64,000 nucleotides of DNA from an uncultured Porphyromonas sp. (lineage in GTDB: Bacteria > Bacteroidota > Bacteroidia > Bacteroidales > Porphyromonadaceae), in the NCBI GenBank assembly GCA_900539155.1, contig UQBE01000005.1:13248-77247 (forward strand), in the 5' to 3' direction. Numbering within the stretch: the first letter of the stretch is position 1; the number at the start of each line of letters is the position of its first letter. Under the pieces are notes generated by a model. That model searched no databases. It was not told the DNA's origin and saw nothing but the letters and a program-made list of their open reading frames with translations. The position numbers were made by a program, and so were the translations under genes. Below are positions 17,768 through 25,796 of this stretch, in pieces.

Positions 17768-17842
17768 TTAGCGTGAAGCATCTGCTTTACCTGCTGTCGG
17801 AATGTTGTTGTCCTCCTGGCGTTTCTTGTCGAAATCACTCAT
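17768..17842 (-). CDS. Possible 24-residue leader-like ORF
   Basis: Reverse-strand ORF MSDFDKKRQEDNNIPTAGK and a few more residues, starting in the stop of the gene upstream through ATGAGTGA. It lies just before the helicase gene. It may be a vestigial N-terminus of a larger polyvalent protein or a translational relay; it is too short to judge. Confidence 0.25.
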   Translation of the reverse strand: MSDFDKKRQEDNNIPTAGKADASR

Positions 17843-18668
17843 TGTCCTTGGTTATGTCTTTGTATCGCCGACCGGCCTGGTCTGTTAGCCGTTGACAAAC
17901 CAATTGAACATTCACATCAAAACTGTTGATGCGCAGGATGTCGGCCAGTGAATAAGGGTTATGGGTATAGAGGGAATGGAATGCGTACCCAAAGCAGATA
18001 TGCTTGAGGTCATCGCGATGCAGGCACTCGTCCCAACTGGTGCCATCGTCCAAATCTGCGAAGTCAACGACAAGCAATTCCTCGTCCGTCATGTCTGGCG
18101 TGTTTCCCTCTTCGTGCCGCACACAGCAGTTGTCAATGTAGCCAAGAGCGCAACGTCTCTTTTCTTCGTTGTTCCTGATGACATACAGCATATAGGCGAA
18201 GTCAGAGCCATAGTAAGCATCGTTTTCCAGATGCAGGACGGTCCCATAATCGCCCTCATTGCTATCGTATTCAACTCCTACAGTCAGTTTGCCCTCCACC
18301 TCATAGTCGTCATCGAAACTTTCGTCAACGCCATGGGCCAGTAAAGTGCGGTACAATGCACAAATACGCCGGCACATATTCCTGCGCAAGTCCGTAAGGA
18401 GCGTGTTCACCTGCTCTATGCGTTCAATCTCGTCGGGAGCATAGGTAAACATCTTGTCCAATATCACAGTTCTCAGACCGATGTAGTTGTCTATTTCTTC
18501 TATGGCCTGTTGTGAAGGACGTTCAAGATAGAAACTCAATGGATCGTTCCCGATGATACCCTTTATATCTTCTTCCACTGACAGCAATAACTCGCGCAAG
18601 GTTGCGACATCCTTGGCCGCTTTAATGCGCTCAATATTGACTGTGCTCTCTTTTCGTGTCATTGGCAT
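17835..18668 (-). CDS. Acidic protein of unknown function upstream of SNO helicase
   Basis: About 277 residues from MPMTRKESTVNIER (ATG 18668; a second ATG at 18662). The first half looks helical (VATLRELLLSVEEDIKG). The second half is rich in Asp/Glu and aromatic residues (YEVEGKLTVGVEYDSNEG, SDFAYMLYVI). No family recognised. Its stop overlaps a following ATG as ATGAGTGA. The longer open frame to 18815 is rejected because its N-terminus is low quality and a competing frame occupies that stretch. Probably part of the polyvalent module with the helicase. Confidence 0.55.
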   Translation of the reverse strand: MPMTRKESTVNIERIKAAKDVATLRELLLSVEEDIKGIIGNDPLSFYLERPSQQAIEEIDNYIGLRTVILDKMFTYAPDEIERIEQVNTLLTDLRRNMCRRICALYRTLLAHGVDESFDDDYEVEGKLTVGVEYDSNEGDYGTVLHLENDAYYGSDFAYMLYVIRNNEEKRRCALGYIDNCCVRHEEGNTPDMTDEELLVVDFADLDDGTSWDECLHRDDLKHICFGYAFHSLYTHNPYSLADILRINSFDVNVQLVCQRLTDQAGRRYKDITKDNE

Positions 18669-18887
18669 ATACCTGTCTGCGTTTGATAGGGCAAAGGTAG
18701 TATGGCACTTATGCCAAAACGTGGCAGTGCCAAACAAAAAACCGCGATTATCTCTTCCAAAGGTACAGAAACATTGGTCCCAATAATCACTTCGCGCCCG
18801 ACAACAGTCTCCCAATCGGCATTATCCGAATGATATGCCGCTAGACATAGCTCCTTGGCATCCTCAATATAATACTCCACTGTCGGG
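18662..18887 (-). pseudogene. Possible gene remnant cut by the CACGTG repeat
   Basis: A reverse-strand frame reads VEYYIEDAKELCLAAYHS, then DNADWETVVGREVIIGTN, protein-like in composition. On its 5' side it opens only from a GTG inside the CACGTG element at 18881-19097, so the original start appears replaced by the repeat. It ends at the start region of the acidic protein gene. No family recognised; it may be the last piece of a larger island gene. Confidence 0.3.
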
Positions 18888-19097
18888 GGAAAAGGGATTT
18901 CCACGTGGATATTTCGAAATCCCCACGTGGAGAATTTTTATTTTCCACGTGGGGAAGAAAAAATTCCTCGGAGGAATCAAATGAAACTTCGGAGGAAATG
19001 AATCACGCCCACGTGGAAAATAAAAAATATCCACGTGGAGATTTGAGATTTTCCACGTGGATATTCGAAAAAGGAGGGTAATTAGAGGTTAGAGGGC
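18881..19097 (+). repeat. Phased CCACGTGG element, copy 1
   Basis: Six CCACGTGG palindromes start at 18901, 18923, 18945, 19009, 19031 and 19053: exact 22-bp pitch, a 64-bp central step, then 22-bp pitch again. The centre holds TTCCTCGGAGGAA (18964) and CTTCGGAGGAA. It opens with TGTCGGGG and closes with AGAGGGC, both shared with copy 2. It lies at the right border of the accessory island, between it and cdaA. Confidence 0.9.
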
Positions 19098-19148
19098 AGG
19101 GGCGATACCCGCGACGACTAGGAGGACTCTCGCCAAAGAATCGAGCGA

Positions 19149-19934
19149 CTACGCCCTAGCATAGATCGCATCTAGTCGCTGACGTAGCGTATCAATGTCG
19201 ACATCGACGTCAATCTTACCGTCTTGCGCGAGGGAGATCTTGCCGCGCTCCTCGCTAATCACGATTACTAGGCAGTCGGTCGCTTGCGAAAGGCCCAAAG
19301 CACTGCGGTGACGTAGTCCTAAGTCTTTGGAGAGGTTGGGGTCGTTAGAGACGGGGAGGATGCAGCCTGCCGCACGGATGTCGCTATCGATGATGATCAT
19401 GGCTCCGTCGTGGAGTGGGCTGTTCTTGAAAAATATGTTCTCAATCAGACGCGCGTTGACCTCCGCCCTGAAGACCTCTCCCGTATGGAGGTAGGTTGTC
19501 AGCTCCTGTGTCGCTTGGATAGCTATGAGCGCTCCCACTTTCTTACGCGCCATATTCATACAGGCTAATACGAGTGCGGCGACACAGCGCTGCTCTTCTT
19601 GAGCCGTCTCGACGTCACCTTTGAACATCTTACGCAGGAAGCGCCACCGATGGGTACTACCCAGAGTAATAAGAAAGCGCCGTATCTCCTCCTGGAAGAT
19701 AATCACCAAGATGAGCATTCCTGTGCCAATGAGCTCGTCGAGGATGCCACCCAGCAGGAGCATCCCGGCCCACTTCGAGACGATGAGCCACACGAGGATA
19801 AAGGTTAAGACACCTAAGATAAGTGCCCTCGAGGCAGTCGCTCTCAATGTCTTGTAGACATAGTAGAAGAGCAGTGCCGAGAGGATGATGTCAAAGAGGT
19901 CGACAAGCGTGAAGGATAACCAGTCTAGCGTCAC
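19149..19934 (-). CDS. cdaA: Diadenylate cyclase (CdaA/DisA_N)
   Basis: 261 residues. Three hydrophobic segments occur in the first 85 residues, then a DAC domain with the DGA motif in NSPLHDGAMIIID and the RHR motif in GLRHRSALGLS. It makes c-di-AMP from two ATP at the inner membrane, controlling osmolytes and envelope homeostasis. It lies 28 bases downstream of folP on the same strand, an arrangement usual in Bacteroidetes, so the two are probably co-transcribed. It is the first core gene right of the island. Confidence 0.93.
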   Translation of the reverse strand: MTLDWLSFTLVDLFDIILSALLFYYVYKTLRATASRALILGVLTFILVWLIVSKWAGMLLLGGILDELIGTGMLILVIIFQEEIRRFLITLGSTHRWRFLRKMFKGDVETAQEEQRCVAALVLACMNMARKKVGALIAIQATQELTTYLHTGEVFRAEVNARLIENIFFKNSPLHDGAMIIIDSDIRAAGCILPVSNDPNLSKDLGLRHRSALGLSQATDCLVIVISEERGKISLAQDGKIDVDVDIDTLRQRLDAIYARA

Positions 19935-19962
19935 AGTCCTAAGTCTTCTAAGCGTAAGAGAT

Positions 19963-20871
19963 TCAGTGAAGGTCCAGCGGTCTCTGCCAGTGAGTGTAGC
20001 GGCTCTCCCCAGCTGCGTCAGGGAGATGGCGACGTATCATATCGGTCATCTGGATAGCCTCGACAGCCAGTCGCACATCGTGCGTACGGATGACCTGAGC
20101 TATGCCCTCCATCAAGGCGTAGGTGTGTAGCACATTGGTCGCATCGCCAGAGTGCATGGCGTCAGCACCGATGACCGTCTGCACCATCCTCTTGCGAGAG
20201 AAGCCAACCAGTACAGGCTCCGTGAAGTCCGCCAGAGCCGCCTTTTGGTGGGTCAGCAGACGGTAATGGTCATCCATGCTTTTACTAAAGCCATAGCCTG
20301 GGTCAAGGATGACATCTTTCACACCGCAACTGTGGAGCTGCTCCAGTCGGCTGCGGAAGTAGTCCGCGACGCACACCTCGACAGAGGGCTTGTAGTCCAC
20401 CACTTGGTGCCTTCCCTCTACGCTATGCTCTAGATGCATCAGTATATAGGCGACACCCAGCTCGCCCACGGTGCGGTACATCTCTGCGTCCGCCTGACCG
20501 CCCGAGATGTCATTGATAATCTCTACGGCGTACTCCTCGACGCACGCCCTTGCCACATCGGCACGGTAAGTGTCCACAGAAATCGGCAGGTCGGGCGCCT
20601 CGGCACGGATGATGGCTAGGGCTGCTCGTAGTCGCCGTAGCTCTTCCTCGGCATCGACTACTAGCTCGCCCCCCGGACGTGTCGAGCAGGCGCCAATGTC
20701 GATGATGCGCCCACCCTCCTGGACAATCTCGTGGGTGCGCTCGGCAATCGCTGTAGCGGTCTGCTTGCGACTACCCGCATAGAAGGAGTCAGGCGTCACA
20801 TTGAGGATGCCCATCACGACCGGCTCCGAGAGGTCGAAAGGGCGTCCGCCCAAGTTTAGTACATAGGACAT
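19963..20871 (-). CDS. folP: Dihydropteroate synthase
   Basis: 302 residues. VVMGILNVTPDSFYAGS is the pterin-binding signature, followed by RIIDIGACSTRPG, VEIINDISGGQAD, VILDPGYGFSK and LVGFSRKRMV, which together form the TIM-barrel active site. It joins p-aminobenzoate to the pterin pyrophosphate in folate synthesis and is the sulfonamide target. Length and motifs are normal. It sits immediately upstream of cdaA; the gap to the CoA-transferase contains a strong inverted repeat. Confidence 0.95.
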   Translation of the reverse strand: MSYVLNLGGRPFDLSEPVVMGILNVTPDSFYAGSRKQTATAIAERTHEIVQEGGRIIDIGACSTRPGGELVVDAEEELRRLRAALAIIRAEAPDLPISVDTYRADVARACVEEYAVEIINDISGGQADAEMYRTVGELGVAYILMHLEHSVEGRHQVVDYKPSVEVCVADYFRSRLEQLHSCGVKDVILDPGYGFSKSMDDHYRLLTHQKAALADFTEPVLVGFSRKRMVQTVIGADAMHSGDATNVLHTYALMEGIAQVIRTHDVRLAVEAIQMTDMIRRHLPDAAGESRYTHWQRPLDLH

Positions 20872-20901
20872 AAGTTTGTCGAGTCTTGTAGTCTTTGTGG
20901 T

Positions 20902-20953
20902 CGCTCCCCGTCACCTATTATATATAATGTATAGGAGTCGGTGACGAGGAGCG
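20902..20953 (-). terminator. Inverted repeat after the CoA-transferase gene
   Basis: Arms CGCTCCCCGTCACC (20902-20915) and GGTGACGAGGAGCG (20940-20953) pair with one mismatch around a 24-base loop. The position, 14 bases past the CoA-transferase stop and ahead of folP, fits a transcription terminator or attenuator. Confidence 0.6.
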
Positions 20954-20966
20954 CTCATATTATTGA

Positions 20967-22448
20967 TTAAATCTGCGCTTGTCGCATATCCTTTGTCTCT
21001 GCGAAGGCTTTATGAAAGGCAAAAGCCTTCTCCAGACAGACAGGCGTCTGTCCTTCCGTCGCCTGTGCCAGATAGGCACGTAGCAGAGGTCGGTAGTCGG
21101 GATGGGCACAGTTCTCTATGATTCGCTCAGCGCGCTGTCGAGGAGAGAGACCTCTCAGGTCAGCGATGCCGAACTCTGTGATGAGAACCTTCACGGAGTG
21201 CTCCGTATGGTCCACGTGGCTGACCATCGGTACGATAGCACTGATGGCTCCCCCCTTAGCCGTAGAGGGCGTGGTGAAGATGGATATGTAGCCATTACGT
21301 GTGAAGTCGCCCGAGCCTCCGATACCGTTCATCATCTTCGTGCCGAGGACGTGCGTCGAGTTTATGTTACCATAGATATCCGCCTCTAGAGCCGTATTCA
21401 TCGTGATGACCCCAAGACGGCGCACGATGCCAGGATTGTTGGAGTACTCCTCGGGGCGCAGGAGTAGCTTGTCCTTGAAGAAATCCCAATTGTTGTAGAT
21501 GTCGAGGATGACCTCTCGGCTCACTGAGAGCGAGCATCCCGAGGCAAACTTGACGCGTCCCTCCTTCATCAGCCCAATGACTGCATCCTGGATGACCTCT
21601 GTGTAAACATCAAATGGTGGGATGCTGGGGCTCTTCCCTACGGAGGCTAGGACTGCGTTGGCTATGTTACCCACACCACTCTGTAGCGGGAGGAACTCAC
21701 GAGAGATGCGTCCTGTGCGTATCTCCTCCTCGAGGAACTTAGCAACATTATCACCGATCGCCCGCGTCACATCGTCGAGTGGGGCGAACCCTCCGTCATC
21801 GTTTGGTTCGCTCGTCTTGACGACCGCAACAACCTTCTTAGGGTCGAGCTGTACATAGGGCTTGCCGACACGGTCAGAGGGCTTGTAGATAGGTAGCTCG
21901 CGACGTGCGGGCGGATCGAGCGGCTCAGCGATGTCGTGCAGCCCACGTATCTTAGCTGGGTGGCGATCATTGAGCTCTACAATGATGCGGTCTGCAAGCC
22001 GGCAGATGGTAGGTAGGATGCCGACGCCCGTCGTCGGGACCAGCTGACCATCTTCCGTCAGCTCGGCAGCCTCGACGATAGCTACGTCGAGCTTGCCAAA
22101 GAAGCCTGCGCGCATCTCCTGCGCTAGCTGCGAGAGGTGCATGTCGCAGTAGGCTACCTCGCCACTATTTATCTCGGCGCGAAGGTCTTTGTTCGACTGA
22201 TAGGGCGCCCTAAACTTGACTGCGTGCGCCCTTGCCAGCGCACCATCTAGGCGGTCGCCCGTCGAGGCTCCTGTGAAGACACTGATGCGAAAGGGTCTCC
22301 CCGCCGCATGCTCCTCCTCGGCATAGTGTGCGATAGCTTGAGGGACCACCTTGGGGCAACCAGCCGGTGTGAAGCCACTGAAGCCCACCTGGTCACCATC
22401 GTGAACGAATCTCGCAGCCTCCTGGGCTGTCATGATTGGGTAAGACAT
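20967..22448 (-). CDS. Acetyl-CoA hydrolase/transferase family CoA-transferase (succinate or butyrate type)
   Basis: 493 residues from MSYPIMTAQEAARFV. Typical features: GFTPAGCPKVVP, FTGASTGDRLDG, VYTEVIQDAVIG carrying the expected catalytic Glu, and GIGGSGDFTRNGYISIF with the CoA-binding glycine loop. The family moves CoA between succinyl- or butyryl-CoA and acetate. In asaccharolytic Porphyromonas such enzymes end amino-acid fermentation with acetate, propionate or butyrate. It is a monocistronic gene with its own promoter at 22520-22527; the ATG further upstream at 22511 would give a non-homologous extension. Confidence 0.85.
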   Translation of the reverse strand: MSYPIMTAQEAARFVHDGDQVGFSGFTPAGCPKVVPQAIAHYAEEEHAAGRPFRISVFTGASTGDRLDGALARAHAVKFRAPYQSNKDLRAEINSGEVAYCDMHLSQLAQEMRAGFFGKLDVAIVEAAELTEDGQLVPTTGVGILPTICRLADRIIVELNDRHPAKIRGLHDIAEPLDPPARRELPIYKPSDRVGKPYVQLDPKKVVAVVKTSEPNDDGGFAPLDDVTRAIGDNVAKFLEEEIRTGRISREFLPLQSGVGNIANAVLASVGKSPSIPPFDVYTEVIQDAVIGLMKEGRVKFASGCSLSVSREVILDIYNNWDFFKDKLLLRPEEYSNNPGIVRRLGVITMNTALEADIYGNINSTHVLGTKMMNGIGGSGDFTRNGYISIFTTPSTAKGGAISAIVPMVSHVDHTEHSVKVLITEFGIADLRGLSPRQRAERIIENCAHPDYRPLLRAYLAQATEGQTPVCLEKAFAFHKAFAETKDMRQAQI

Positions 22449-22519
22449 ACTATATATAAGGTTAAGTGTTGGTACTACTCCAGAGACCCCGCTAGAGCAT
22501 TGTCGTAGCAAGGGTTTCT

Positions 22520-22527
22520 CAAAGGTA
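22520..22527 (-). promoter_or_regulatory. Promoter -7 box (TACCTTTG) for the CoA-transferase gene
   Basis: Reverse-strand TACCTTTG about 72 bases before the start codon. It is divergent from the promoter of the Omp28-like gene. Confidence 0.5.
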
Positions 22528-22557
22528 CAAAAAAAGACCCGTTTCCCGAGAAAGCAC

Positions 22558-22565
22558 TATATTTG
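22558..22565 (+). promoter_or_regulatory. Promoter -7 box (TATATTTG) for the Omp28-like gene
   Basis: TATATTTG lies 77 bases before the ATG at 22642, leaving a leader of roughly 70 bases that is A/C-rich near the start codon. Confidence 0.5.
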
Positions 22566-22641
22566 TCCTCACATACATTCTCCTCGCTCCTCATATGAGG
22601 ACGAGACAATTCTCTAAGCAACAACAAAACATACCACACAA

Positions 22642-24564
22642 ATGATGAAACAAACTGCTACCCTCTGGAGTTTACTCCTGACGCTCCTCATGGCTGTCAC
22701 TGCAAGTACAGCCCAAGAGACTGTGACCTCTCGTCTGCAGGCTGTAAGTGCAGACGCAACCCTCCGAGCAGGCGCGACCCTATCGGGCTTCGGCTACGCT
22801 GACCGCACTAGCGAGAGGATTAGTTACTTAGGTGTAGGCAAGACAGATCTCTACCTCTCTACCTACATCCTCCTCCCTGATGTAGGAACCAATAAGATTG
22901 AGCAAATCTCCTTTCCTGCCACAAAAGCAGACAAGCACGCCTACATCCTCATCCTATCAGAGGATGGCAAGAAGACACTTTACAACCAGCCCTGTGAGAT
23001 TGTAAGCGGAGTCAATCAGATAGCACTCACGACACCCTTTGCGATTGAGGCGGGCAAACGCTATCTAGTTGGCTTTGCCACGAAGGCCGTTGGCGATGAT
23101 GAAGAGAAAGATCCGTGGGTTATCCCCTTCGACGGCACCTTTGGTATTCGCGACGCTCAGTACATGGCATACGGCACCGATCCCTATCCTACGAAGAATA
23201 GCACGGCAAAGGAGTTCAACATGTTCTCCGCACAGGGCTACGGCTCTGCCCTTGTTTTTGTCAAGCTACAAGACGAGAGCAAGCTCCAGTCTGTAGGTTA
23301 CTTCCTCTGGGCGGACGGCGACTTCAAGCTAGTTAAGACAGGTGCGGAGATTCCTACGGAGGTAGCTTTCTACAACTCAGGCATGCAGGATATCACCTCC
23401 TTTGAGGTCTCCTATCGCTTTGGCAATGGTGAGACCAAAATCCTCAAGAGAACCCTCCAGGAACCCCTTAAGCCGGCAAAAGCTATGGCATCGACCATTA
23501 ATATTCCTGCCGAGATGGAGGGTATGGGTACCCTGCACGTGGCACTCACCAAGGTCAATGAGCAGGACAACATCTTCGCAAGCTATAGCAATCAGCTCCC
23601 TTATCAGATTGGCAACTCTGCTGCTATCGACCGAGAGACGGTGCTACTAGAGCGCTTCTCCACGGAGAGGTGTCATAACTGCCCCCCAGCAGACCGCTAT
23701 GTCAAGGACAATATCAAGCAATTTCAAGCAGCAGGGCTCCGCGTCAGCTACATAGTCTACCACTCGGGATTCTTCACAGACTTCCTAACGACCAACGAGA
23801 GTGAGGAGCTCTATGTCTACTTCTTTGACGAGGGCTCCTTTGCGCCAGCTATGTCTATCAACAGAACTTTCATCCCCAGTCGGAATGCGCTCGTACACTC
23901 TGCTGCTGCCTATCCCTCTAAGGAGTGGGTTCCGAGAGTAAAGAGTGACAAGCAGGGTGTCCGCATTGAGCGAATAGACCAGAAGATTGACAATCAAAAG
24001 CTCACGGCTGTCGTCAGCGGTGTGGCACTCAAAGATAGCTTTGACCCAGAGGATCTCTATCTGACAGTCATCGTAACCGAAGACAACATCCCAGCTAAGG
24101 CGCAGCAGGGCGCCAAGCGAGGCTACAAGCACAACGCCGTGCCTCGTCTCTTCCTCACAGCGCCTACGGGTGACAAGCTCCAGGTCAAGGCTGACGGCAC
24201 ATTCTCTGTCCAGCTAGAGGGCACCCTCTTGCCTATGTGGGACGGGAGTCAGTGCAAGGTGGTCGCCTTCGCTCACTCGAGCGTCACGCAGAGCAATCGA
24301 AGAAACCGCACGGTACACACGGCAGAGACCGCTCAGCTGGGCTTCCCGCTAGCCAATGCACCGGTCGCTCCAGCACAAGCTCCTATCGTAACCGTTGAGG
24401 ATGGCTACATAAACATCCAGGGTCCTGTCGATGCTTTCGAGCTATATGATATGTCAGGTGCGCTCGTCACCACATCTGTCGAGACGCGTCTGTTGCCTGG
24501 GACTTACATCGTTCGCACCTTTAGCAATCTACATGTCTACACCTCCAAGGTGATTGTCCGCTAA
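22642..24564 (+). CDS. Secreted Omp28-related protein with type IX sorting domain
   Basis: 640 residues. Signal peptide MMKQTATLWSLLLTLLMAV ends near TASTAQE. Residues about 330-520 hold the Omp28-like thioredoxin-fold domain, with LLERFSTERCHNCPPADRY bearing the CxxC-like Cys pair. The tail FELYDMSGALVTTS through PGTYIVRTFSN to KVIVR matches a type IX (Por) C-terminal sorting domain. It is therefore exported by Sec, moved across the outer membrane by the type IX system and likely surface-anchored. Redox or adhesion function is inferred. It stands alone and is followed by a strong terminator. Confidence 0.85.
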   Translation: MMKQTATLWSLLLTLLMAVTASTAQETVTSRLQAVSADATLRAGATLSGFGYADRTSERISYLGVGKTDLYLSTYILLPDVGTNKIEQISFPATKADKHAYILILSEDGKKTLYNQPCEIVSGVNQIALTTPFAIEAGKRYLVGFATKAVGDDEEKDPWVIPFDGTFGIRDAQYMAYGTDPYPTKNSTAKEFNMFSAQGYGSALVFVKLQDESKLQSVGYFLWADGDFKLVKTGAEIPTEVAFYNSGMQDITSFEVSYRFGNGETKILKRTLQEPLKPAKAMASTINIPAEMEGMGTLHVALTKVNEQDNIFASYSNQLPYQIGNSAAIDRETVLLERFSTERCHNCPPADRYVKDNIKQFQAAGLRVSYIVYHSGFFTDFLTTNESEELYVYFFDEGSFAPAMSINRTFIPSRNALVHSAAAYPSKEWVPRVKSDKQGVRIERIDQKIDNQKLTAVVSGVALKDSFDPEDLYLTVIVTEDNIPAKAQQGAKRGYKHNAVPRLFLTAPTGDKLQVKADGTFSVQLEGTLLPMWDGSQCKVVAFAHSSVTQSNRRNRTVHTAETAQLGFPLANAPVAPAQAPIVTVEDGYINIQGPVDAFELYDMSGALVTTSVETRLLPGTYIVRTFSNLHVYTSKVIVR

Positions 24565-24580
24565 TAGGACTCCATCAGTA

Positions 24581-24632
24581 ACAGGGGAGGCACACTCTGG
24601 GACGCAACAAGTCCCGAGCGTGCCTCCCCTGT
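24581..24632 (+). terminator. Strong stem-loop after the Omp28-like gene
   Basis: Perfect 13-bp arms ACAGGGGAGGCAC (24581-24593) and GTGCCTCCCCTGT (24620-24632), with a nested GGGAC/GTCCC. No long T-run follows, as is common in this group. Confidence 0.7.
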
Positions 24633-24662
24633 CACATATAGCAACTTGATGAGCAGCGATTT

Positions 24663-24717
24663 GTAGGGGCGCACGGATGTGTCTAGTCGGAGGGCGTCCG
24701 TTGTGTCAAAGCAAGAC
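24663..24717 (+). repeat. Half copy of the GGGCGTCCGT intergenic repeat
   Basis: Shows TGTAGGGGCGCACGG, then TAGTCGGAGGGCGTCCGTTG and TGTCAAAG. The same order of motifs occurs at 38248-38290 and 38611-38640. No matching second arm was found here, so it is a solitary half of the family. The rest of the gap, 24718-24858, holds nothing I recognise. Confidence 0.5.
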
Positions 24718-24858
24718 GTCCTCTATCGAACGATAAAAGTGAAATCACTATTGCGGAGAGGTGAAGTGACCTTTCCGCAAGGAGGGCGCAGATGGTGCTA
24801 TAAGCTTGCTTACACCGCTGGAGTGCAGGCGACTGGCGAGTGTAGACGGGAGAGGGGA

Positions 24859-25740
24859 CTAATCCTCTTGCTCCTGGAGCTTGGTGTAGGCCTTCTTGAG
24901 GAGCTCGAGCGTATCTCGCGCAGCCTCCTGCTGGGCGCGCTTCTTACTACTACCAGAGCCACGACCCACCGGCTTGTCGTCTATCCAGACGGTATAGGTG
25001 AAGAGGTCGTGTGGCTCCATAGAGTGCTCCTCGAGACGGAACTCGTGCGAGAGGTGATGCTTCTGAACCCACTCGATGAGCTCGCTCTTGAAATTCTGAA
25101 TGCTTACGACAGTATGCGCCCTCATATCTCGATAAGTGGGGATGATGTGCTCCCGAATAAACTCCTGCGTGCGGGCGTAGCCCTGATCGAGATAGATAGC
25201 ACCGATGAGTGCCTCCAGGGTGTTGCCGTAGATGTCCACCGAATTGTCCAAGGCACTCGGTACCATGATGAGGTACCGCTCTAGATGTAAGCGTCGTCCC
25301 ACCTCATTATTGACGGGACGGCTCACGAGTGAACTCTTGCACTTGCTCAGCTCTCCCTCGTCCCATGTGGGATGAAGGTGATAAAGGTAAGTACAGACAG
25401 AAGCCTCGAGGACAGCGTCACCGAGAAACTCGAGGCGCTCATTATTGAGCTTGGTACCCTGCTCATCCGTGATGGTGCAGGAGCGGTGACGCATCGCCAG
25501 AAGGTAGAGATCTGTGCGAACAGGAACGATATCGATTCTCTCGAAGAGCGGGATGAGATCTGGGACATACTGCTTGGCATCTCCACGTAACCTCCTCCAC
25601 CAGTGCTTCCAGCGCTCCCCTAGCTCTCGGAGCCAAGCTCTACTCTTCGATGTTCTTCTGAGGGTCATAGCGGAAGCTCTTGAAGAGATACGAAGAGACG
25701 ACACCCCTCCATACCCGAAAGCTCTAGTGAGCGGTGACAT
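24859..25740 (-). CDS. rnc: Ribonuclease III
   Basis: Up to 293 residues. The signature NERLEFLGDAVLEASV (about residue 100) and the second acidic cluster NTLEALIGAIYLDQG form the RNase III catalytic site, and the C-terminal dsRNA-binding domain ends with GRGSGSSKKRAQQEAA. It cleaves double-stranded RNA in rRNA and mRNA processing. The true start may be an internal ATG near 25668 (MTLRRTSKSRAW), because the first 24 residues look unlike the family. It lies 56 bases after fabF, a conserved acpP-fabF-rnc order. Confidence 0.93.
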   Translation of the reverse strand: MSPLTRAFGYGGVSSLRISSRASAMTLRRTSKSRAWLRELGERWKHWWRRLRGDAKQYVPDLIPLFERIDIVPVRTDLYLLAMRHRSCTITDEQGTKLNNERLEFLGDAVLEASVCTYLYHLHPTWDEGELSKCKSSLVSRPVNNEVGRRLHLERYLIMVPSALDNSVDIYGNTLEALIGAIYLDQGYARTQEFIREHIIPTYRDMRAHTVVSIQNFKSELIEWVQKHHLSHEFRLEEHSMEPHDLFTYTVWIDDKPVGRGSGSSKKRAQQEAARDTLELLKKAYTKLQEQED

Positions 25741-25796
25741 CGAGGTATGAGGGGGTGTCGCTGATAGCGTGTCATAGTCGCGATAGGAGGCGGGGA

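Noticed and set aside
18901..19060. CACGTG arrays as CRISPR arrays
   Set aside because: Repeat core is only 8 bp, the intervening sequence is conserved between copies, and no cas gene is present.
24679..25284. 201-residue forward ORF opposite rnc
   Set aside because: Antisense shadow of a clearly conserved RNase III gene with no family likeness.
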